Shown: piece after piece, positions 59,579 through 64,000 of the stretch
How positions within the stretch are numbered: the first letter of the stretch is position 1
Layout: the number at the start of each line of letters is the position of its first letter
Assembly (NCBI RefSeq): GCF_900188355.1
Contig: NZ_FZNX01000007.1
Span: 111,001-175,000 of the forward strand
From: Lutibacter flavus
GTDB lineage: Bacteria > Bacteroidota > Bacteroidia > Flavobacteriales > Flavobacteriaceae
Direction: 5' to 3'
Length of the DNA stretch: 64,000 nucleotides
Notes under the pieces: generated by a model
Told to the model about the DNA's origin: nothing
Database searches by the model: none
What the model saw: the letters and a program-made list of their open reading frames with translations, nothing else
Position numbers and translations under genes: made by a program

Positions 59579-60655
59579 ATGTTAGATAAATTAAGAATAG
59601 TAAAACAACGTTTCGATGAGGTTTCTGATTTAATAATCCAACCGGATATTATGACGGACCAAAAGCGCTATATACAAATTAATAAAGAGTATAAAGATTT
59701 AAGTGCTGTAATGAAAATTGGTGATGAATATAAAGAGTTAATAAAAAATATTGAGGAAGCTAAAGAAATTATCTCTGATGGATCAGATCCTGAAATGACC
59801 GAAATGGCAAAAATGGAGTTGGAAGAAGCTAGTGCTCGTTTACCAAAATTGGAAGACGATATTAAGTTTATGTTAATTCCAAAAGATCCTGATGATGCCA
59901 AAAATGTAATTGTTGAAATTAGAGCTGGAACGGGTGGAGATGAAGCAAGTATTTTTGCTGGAGATTTATATAGAATGTATACAAAATATTGCTCAGATAA
60001 AGGCTGGAAAACGGAAATAGAAGATATTAGTGAAGGAACTTCTGGAGGTTTTAAAGAAATTATTTTTAGTGTTAGTGGAGAAGATGTTTATGGAGATATG
60101 AAATTTGAGTCTGGAGTTCATCGTGTTCAACGTGTTCCTCAAACTGAAACTCAAGGTCGTGTGCACACTTCTGCGGCAACTGTAATGGTTTTACCGGAAG
60201 CCGAGGAGTTTGATGTTGAATTAAAACCAAGTGATATTCGCGTTGATTATTTTTGTTCTTCAGGTCCTGGAGGTCAATCTGTAAATACAACCTATTCTGC
60301 AGTTCGTTTAACGCACGTACCATCTGGATTGGTGGCACAATGTCAAGATCAAAAATCTCAGCATAAGAACAAAGAAAAAGCGATGAAGGTTTTACGTTCT
60401 CGTTTATATGAACAAGAATTAGAGAAAAAGTTAGCTGCTGATTCTGCCAAAAGAAATTCTTTAGTAGCTAGTGGAGACCGTTCTGCAAAAATTAGAACAT
60501 ACAATTATCCTCAAGGTCGTGTTACTGAGCATAGAATTGGATTAACATTATATGATTTATCAAATGTAATTAATGGAGATATTCATAAAATTGTTGAAGA
60601 ATTAAAACTAGCTGAAAATACAGAGAAATTGAAAGAACTTGGAGAAGTTTTTTAA
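59579..60655 (+). CDS. prfA: Peptide chain release factor 1
   Basis: 358 residues, normal RF1 length. The N-terminal coiled domain 1 is followed by the recognition domain with [20 protein letters not shown], in which the RF1 PxT tripeptide region lies just after, and the catalytic GGQ in [20 protein letters not shown] (about 233-235). Ends translation at UAA and UAG. The Gln of GGQ would be methylated by PrmC. Single gene with its own terminator. Confidence 0.97.
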   Translation: MLDKLRIVKQRFDEVSDLIIQPDIMTDQKRYIQINKEYKDLSAVMKIGDEYKELIKNIEEAKEIISDGSDPEMTEMAKMELEEASARLPKLEDDIKFMLIPKDPDDAKNVIVEIRAGTGGDEASIFAGDLYRMYTKYCSDKGWKTEIEDISEGTSGGFKEIIFSVSGEDVYGDMKFESGVHRVQRVPQTETQGRVHTSAATVMVLPEAEEFDVELKPSDIRVDYFCSSGPGGQSVNTTYSAVRLTHVPSGLVAQCQDQKSQHKNKEKAMKVLRSRLYEQELEKKLAADSAKRNSLVASGDRSAKIRTYNYPQGRVTEHRIGLTLYDLSNVINGDIHKIVEELKLAENTEKLKELGEVF

Positions 60656-60676
60656 TTAGATAATTCATAAAATTAT

Positions 60677-60709
60677 AAAAAGCAAGAATATATTATTCTT
60701 GCTTTTTTG
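60677..60709 (+). terminator. Terminator of prfA
   Basis: AAAAAGCAAGAAT and ATTCTTGCTTTTT pair over 13 bp, then TGTTTTT. Confidence 0.85.
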
Positions 60710-60746
60710 TTTTTATAGAGTTTATTTTTTAAATAAAAAATCAATG

Positions 60747-60754
60747 TATATTTG
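60747..60754 (+). promoter_or_regulatory. -7 box of the ABC-F gene
   Basis: TATATTTG, a perfect TAnnTTTG, 31 bp before the ATG. Confidence 0.6.
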
Positions 60755-60785
60755 CCACTTTCAAAAATCAAATTAAAATATAAAA

Positions 60786-62420
60786 ATGATTACAGTTAAC
60801 GATATTTCAGTGCAATTTGGTGGTACAAACTTATTTAGTAATGTTTCATTTTCAATAAATGAAAATGATAAAATAGCTTTAATGGGTAAAAATGGAGCCG
60901 GAAAATCCACATTATTAAAAATTATTGCTGGAGTTAGTAAGCCATCTTTAGGAAACGTTTCTGCACCAAAAGATGCAGTTATTGCTTATTTACCACAACA
61001 CTTGTTAGCGAAAGATAATGCAACTGTAATTGAGGAAGCTTCGAAAGCTTTTTCTGAAATTTTTAAAATGAAAGATGAAATTGAAGAAATTAATGAAGCC
61101 CTTACCATCCGTACAGATTATGAGAGTAATGAATATATGAAGTTGATTGAGCGAGTTTCTGAGTTAAGTGAAAAATTTTATTCAATTGAAGAAATAAACT
61201 ATGAATCTGAAGTTGAAAAAGTACTAAAAGGTTTAGGTTTTGAACGAGAAGATTTTAATAGACCAACATCAGAATTCTCCGGAGGATGGAGAATGCGAAT
61301 TGAATTGGCAAAAATATTATTACAAAAGCCCGACTTAATTCTTTTAGATGAGCCAACAAATCATATAGATATTGAAAGTGTACAATGGTTAGAAGATTTT
61401 TTAATTAATTCAGCAAAAGCTGTAATTGTTATTTCGCATGATAGAGCATTTGTAGATAATATTACAAGTAGAACTATTGAAGTTACTATGGGTAGAATTT
61501 ATGATTATAAAGCTAATTATTCTCAATATTTAGAGTTAAGAAAAGATCGTAGAGTACATCAACAAAAAGCATATGATGAACAACAAAAAATGATTTCCGA
61601 AAATATGGATTTTATTGAACGATTTAAGGGTACCTATTCTAAAACCAATCAAGTGCAATCTCGTGTCAGAATGTTGGAAAAGCTACAAAAGGTTGAAGTT
61701 GATGAAGTAGATACCTCGGCTTTAAGATTAAAGTTTCCAGCATCACCAAGAAGTGGACAATATCCAATTGTTGTTAATGAATTATCAAAAAAATATAATG
61801 AACATGTTGTATTTAATAATGCCAACTTAGTTATAGAACGAGGACAAAAAGTTGCATTTGTTGGTAAAAACGGAGAAGGGAAATCAACTATGATAAAGGC
61901 TATCATGGGTGAAATTGATTTTGATGGAAAACTAGAAGTAGGTCACAATGTAAAAATTGGATATTTTGCACAAAATCAAGCATCATTATTAGATGAAGAA
62001 CTAACTGTTTTTGAAACTATTGATCAAATTGCAGTTGGAGACATTAGAACCAAAATTAAGGATATGCTGGGGGCTTTTATGTTTGGAGGTGATAATAGTA
62101 CAAAAAAAGTAAAAGTGCTTTCAGGTGGTGAAAAAACGCGTTTAGCAATGATTAAATTATTGTTGGAACCAGTAAATGTTTTAATATTAGATGAGCCAAC
62201 AAATCATTTAGATATGAGAACTAAAGATATAATTAAAGATGCTTTGAAAGATTTCGACGGAACTTTAATTCTAGTTTCACACGATAGAGATTTCTTAGAT
62301 GGTTTGGCTGAAAAAGTATTTGAATTTGGACACAAACGTGTGAAAGAACATTTTGAAGATGTAAAAGGATTTCTAGAAATTAAGAAAATGGAATCTTTAA
62401 GTGAAATAGAAAAAAAGTAA
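60786..62420 (+). CDS. ABC-F family ATPase (ribosome-associated)
   Basis: 544 residues with two nucleotide-binding domains and no membrane part. Walker A GKNGAGKST and GKNGEGKST, signatures SGGWRMRIELAKILL and SGGEKTRLAMIKLLL, Walker B LILLDEPTNHID and VLILDEPTNHLD. The ~80-residue P-site linker between them is basic and helical (DFIERFKGTYSKTNQVQSRV). ABC-F proteins enter the ribosomal E site and relieve stalls or drug action; this one most resembles the housekeeping YbiT-like group, not a proven resistance factor. Confidence 0.92.
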   Translation: MITVNDISVQFGGTNLFSNVSFSINENDKIALMGKNGAGKSTLLKIIAGVSKPSLGNVSAPKDAVIAYLPQHLLAKDNATVIEEASKAFSEIFKMKDEIEEINEALTIRTDYESNEYMKLIERVSELSEKFYSIEEINYESEVEKVLKGLGFEREDFNRPTSEFSGGWRMRIELAKILLQKPDLILLDEPTNHIDIESVQWLEDFLINSAKAVIVISHDRAFVDNITSRTIEVTMGRIYDYKANYSQYLELRKDRRVHQQKAYDEQQKMISENMDFIERFKGTYSKTNQVQSRVRMLEKLQKVEVDEVDTSALRLKFPASPRSGQYPIVVNELSKKYNEHVVFNNANLVIERGQKVAFVGKNGEGKSTMIKAIMGEIDFDGKLEVGHNVKIGYFAQNQASLLDEELTVFETIDQIAVGDIRTKIKDMLGAFMFGGDNSTKKVKVLSGGEKTRLAMIKLLLEPVNVLILDEPTNHLDMRTKDIIKDALKDFDGTLILVSHDRDFLDGLAEKVFEFGHKRVKEHFEDVKGFLEIKKMESLSEIEKK

Positions 62421-62439
62421 ACATAAAAACATTAAACAT

Positions 62440-62472
62440 AAAAAAACCCAATCTTTTGATTGGGTTTTTTTT
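62440..62472. terminator. Bidirectional terminator between ABC-F gene and rplT
   Basis: AAAAAACCCAATC and GATTGGGTTTTTT pair over 13 bp around TTTT. The two genes converge on it. Confidence 0.88.
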
Positions 62473-62494
62473 ATATAAGCAAGAAATTAAAAAT

Positions 62495-62839
62495 CTATTT
62501 TACTGAATCTACAACTGCCTTAAAAGCTTCTGGGTTGTTCATCGCTAAATCTGCAAGAACCTTACGATTCAATTCAATATTATTAGCTTTTACTTTTCCC
62601 ATAAACTGTGAGTAAGACATTCCATACTGACGAGCTCCAGCGTTAATACGTTGAATCCATAATGCACGGAAAGTTCTCTTTTTGTTTTTACGGTCTCTAT
62701 AAGAATATAACATTCCTTTTTCAACCGCATTTTTTGCTACTGTATAAACGTTTTTTCTACGTCCAAAGTAACCTTTTGCTTGCTTCAATATCTTTTTTCT
62801 TCTAGCTCTTGAAGCAACTGAATTTACTGATCTTGGCAT
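62495..62839 (-). CDS. rplT: 50S ribosomal protein L20
   Basis: 114 residues, standard length. Opens [20 protein letters not shown] with the long basic N-terminal arm and has the conserved [20 protein letters not shown]. Binds 23S rRNA early in 50S assembly and in many bacteria represses the infC-rpmI-rplT operon. The 95 bp upstream to rpmI could hold a regulatory fold, but none is obvious. Confidence 0.98.
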   Translation of the reverse strand: MPRSVNSVASRARRKKILKQAKGYFGRRKNVYTVAKNAVEKGMLYSYRDRKNKKRTFRALWIQRINAGARQYGMSYSQFMGKVKANNIELNRKVLADLAMNNPEAFKAVVDSVK

Positions 62840-62934
62840 AATTTCAATTTGTTTTTTGTAGTAGGCGATAAAAATTAATTTATTCTTGTATTTGCACTAC
62901 TCCAAGGTTAATATTTAAATTCCCTGTAACTTTA

Positions 62935-63132
62935 TTATTTTAAAGTTAACTGTTGTAAAATGTTAGCTGTATCCGATTTATGTACTAAACCATCATGAGT
63001 TAACTTTAATTTACGTTTCTTACTTTTTTTAGTCAAAATGTGACTTTTAAAAGCGTGCTTTCTTTTTATTTTTCCAGAACCAGTAAGCTTAAAACGCTTC
63101 TTAGCACTAGATTTTGTTTTCATTTTAGGCAT
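62935..63132 (-). CDS. rpmI: 50S ribosomal protein L35
   Basis: 65 residues, [20 protein letters not shown] then [20 protein letters not shown], the complete L35 pattern. 33 bp after infC and 95 bp before rplT, the usual operon order. Confidence 0.98.
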   Translation of the reverse strand: MPKMKTKSSAKKRFKLTGSGKIKRKHAFKSHILTKKSKKRKLKLTHDGLVHKSDTANILQQLTLK

Positions 63133-63165
63133 CTTTCTTCTACTTTTTTATCTTGCTTATTCTTT

Positions 63166-63726
63166 TTATTTCTTTTTAGGAGCCAAATACATAATCATTC
63201 GTTTACCTTCTAATTTAGGCATTTGCTCTACTTTTCCGTATTCTTCAAGTTCTGTGGCTAATCTTAATAATAAGATATGACCCTGATCTTTATAAATAAT
63301 TGATCTTCCTTTAAAAAATACAAATGCTTTTAATTTGGCACCATCTTGTAAAAACTTAATGGCATGTTTCTTTTTAAATTCGAAATCATGTTCATCTGTT
63401 TGTGGACCAAATCTTATTTCTTTTACAATAACTTTAGTAGCTTTTGATTTTTGAGCTTTCTCTCGCTTTTTTTGCTCATAAAGAAATTTCTTATAATCAA
63501 TAATTTTACATACAGGAGGCACTGCTTTGGGTGAAATTTCAACCAAATCAAGTTCTTGTTCTCTTGCAAGTTCTTTTGCTTTTGAAATTGGATAAACACC
63601 AATTTCAACATTATCGCCCACTAAACGTACCTCATCAACATACGTGATTTTCTCATTAATCCTATGTTGATCTTCCTTAATTACTCTCCAAGGCTTTCTT
63701 CCCCCTGATCGTCTCTTGATTGCTAT
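63166..63726 (-). CDS. infC: Translation initiation factor IF-3 with non-AUG (ATA) start
   Basis: The frame from the first GTG/ATG (63621) lacks the first 35 residues of IF-3. Reading further upstream without a stop gives [20 protein letters not shown] then [20 protein letters not shown], the true N-terminal domain, with ATA at 63724-63726 in place of the usual first Met. That makes 186 residues, the normal size. Both IF-3 domains are present (NEKI motif, then [20 protein letters not shown]). infC in E. coli starts with AUU and is self-regulated by IF-3 rejecting odd start codons; the same logic is probable here. Confidence 0.93.
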   Translation of the reverse strand: MAIKRRSGGRKPWRVIKEDQHRINEKITYVDEVRLVGDNVEIGVYPISKAKELAREQELDLVEISPKAVPPVCKIIDYKKFLYEQKKREKAQKSKATKVIVKEIRFGPQTDEHDFEFKKKHAIKFLQDGAKLKAFVFFKGRSIIYKDQGHILLLRLATELEEYGKVEQMPKLEGKRMIMYLAPKKK

Positions 63727-63747
63727 AGCTGTAAAATTTAAATTAAA

Positions 63748-64000
63748 CTAAAATTGTTCTAATGTACTATTAATCTCTTTTTTTATAAATGAAATAAATT
63801 CATTTGTTGTCAATGTTCCTATATCTCCTTCTCCTTGTTTTCTTACAGAAACCGTACCATTCTCTTCTTCTTGTTCACCAACAATAATCATAAATGGTAT
63901 TTTGTTTAACTCCGCATCTCTAATCTTTCTTCCAGTCTTCTCATTTCTATCATCTACAAGGGCGCGAATTTCGGAATTTTCTAGCAAATTTAAAACTTTT
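63748..64000 (-). CDS. thrS: Threonyl-tRNA synthetase, C-terminal part (runs off the window)
   Basis: The last 83 residues of ThrRS, covering most of the anticodon-binding domain: EIRALVDDRNEKTGRKIRDA, ELNKIPFMIIVGEQEEENGT, VSVRKQGEGDIGTLTTNEFI. The frame continues past position 64000 on the minus strand without a stop. It lies directly upstream of infC (21-bp gap), the common thrS-infC-rpmI-rplT order. Confidence 0.95.
   Translation of the reverse strand, partial: KVLNLLENSEIRALVDDRNEKTGRKIRDAELNKIPFMIIVGEQEEENGTVSVRKQGEGDIGTLTTNEFISFIKKEINSTLEQF

Noticed and set aside
62840..62934. L20-binding leader between rpmI and rplT
   Set aside because: No clear L20 target mimic or pseudoknot can be drawn by eye.

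Overview
The window looks like a chromosomal segment of a Flavobacteriaceae-type Bacteroidota bacterium. It is AT-rich, several promoters carry the TAnnTTTG -7 box of this phylum, the regulators and metabolic genes are of Bacteroidota type (short Crp-like regulators, BlaI/BlaR1 pair, GSII plus GSIII glutamine synthetases, CsgG fused to a beta-barrel), and the right end holds the core order thrS-infC-rpmI-rplT. Genus cannot be decided from the sequence alone.

Region 1, about 1-37.1 kb, is accessory and almost entirely on the minus strand. Positions 1-6 kb hold single genes of unrelated function (cupin, ketopantoate-reductase-like, Crp-like regulator, AlkC-like repair protein, DUF2200, S41 peptidase) separated by palindromic attC-like elements, plus fossils of genes that survive intact further right. 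Positions 6.2-23.4 kb hold four beta-lactamase-like serine hydrolases with different tails, an esterase, SnoaL/NTF2-like proteins, small redox and membrane proteins, and an AraC regulator. Five copies of a 42-bp tandem half-site element mark the promoters here and make this look like one AraC regulon. Positions 24-32 kb hold a copper block (HMA proteins, CopA, HMA-AraC fusion), thioredoxin, a second AraC protein and an isochorismatase operon. Positions 32.4-37.1 kb are a decayed integrative element: helicase-loader-like ATPase, replication-type protein, excisionase-like protein, a wrecked rteC and a tyrosine integrase with an internal stop, next to tRNA-Arg(ACG). That tRNA is a natural boundary between accessory and more stable DNA.

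Region 2, 37.2-44.9 kb: a conserved 49-aa protein, the BlaR1/BlaI-type sensor pair, a Ca2+/Na+ antiporter, and divergent GSII and GSIII glutamine synthetase genes.

Region 3, 45.0-57.3 kb, is the most striking: a curli-type functional amyloid locus. It has four long curlin-repeat proteins and three short CsgB-like partners. Three of the long genes are each followed by a strong hairpin and then a partner. The last partner runs straight into a CsgH-CsgE fusion, CsgF, a CsgG-beta-barrel fusion and a modular propeller lipoprotein. All four long genes share an upstream architecture (TATGTAAC about 290-310 bp before the start, a conserved TAAATTTR promoter block, a 105-120 nt leader). Three of the four mature curlins begin with a CxxC motif. 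A fossil curlin 3' end lies between two of the modules.

Region 4, 57.3-64 kb, is housekeeping: membrane protein, purM, prfA, an ABC-F protein, then convergent rplT, rpmI, infC (apparently with an AUA start) and the 3' part of thrS.
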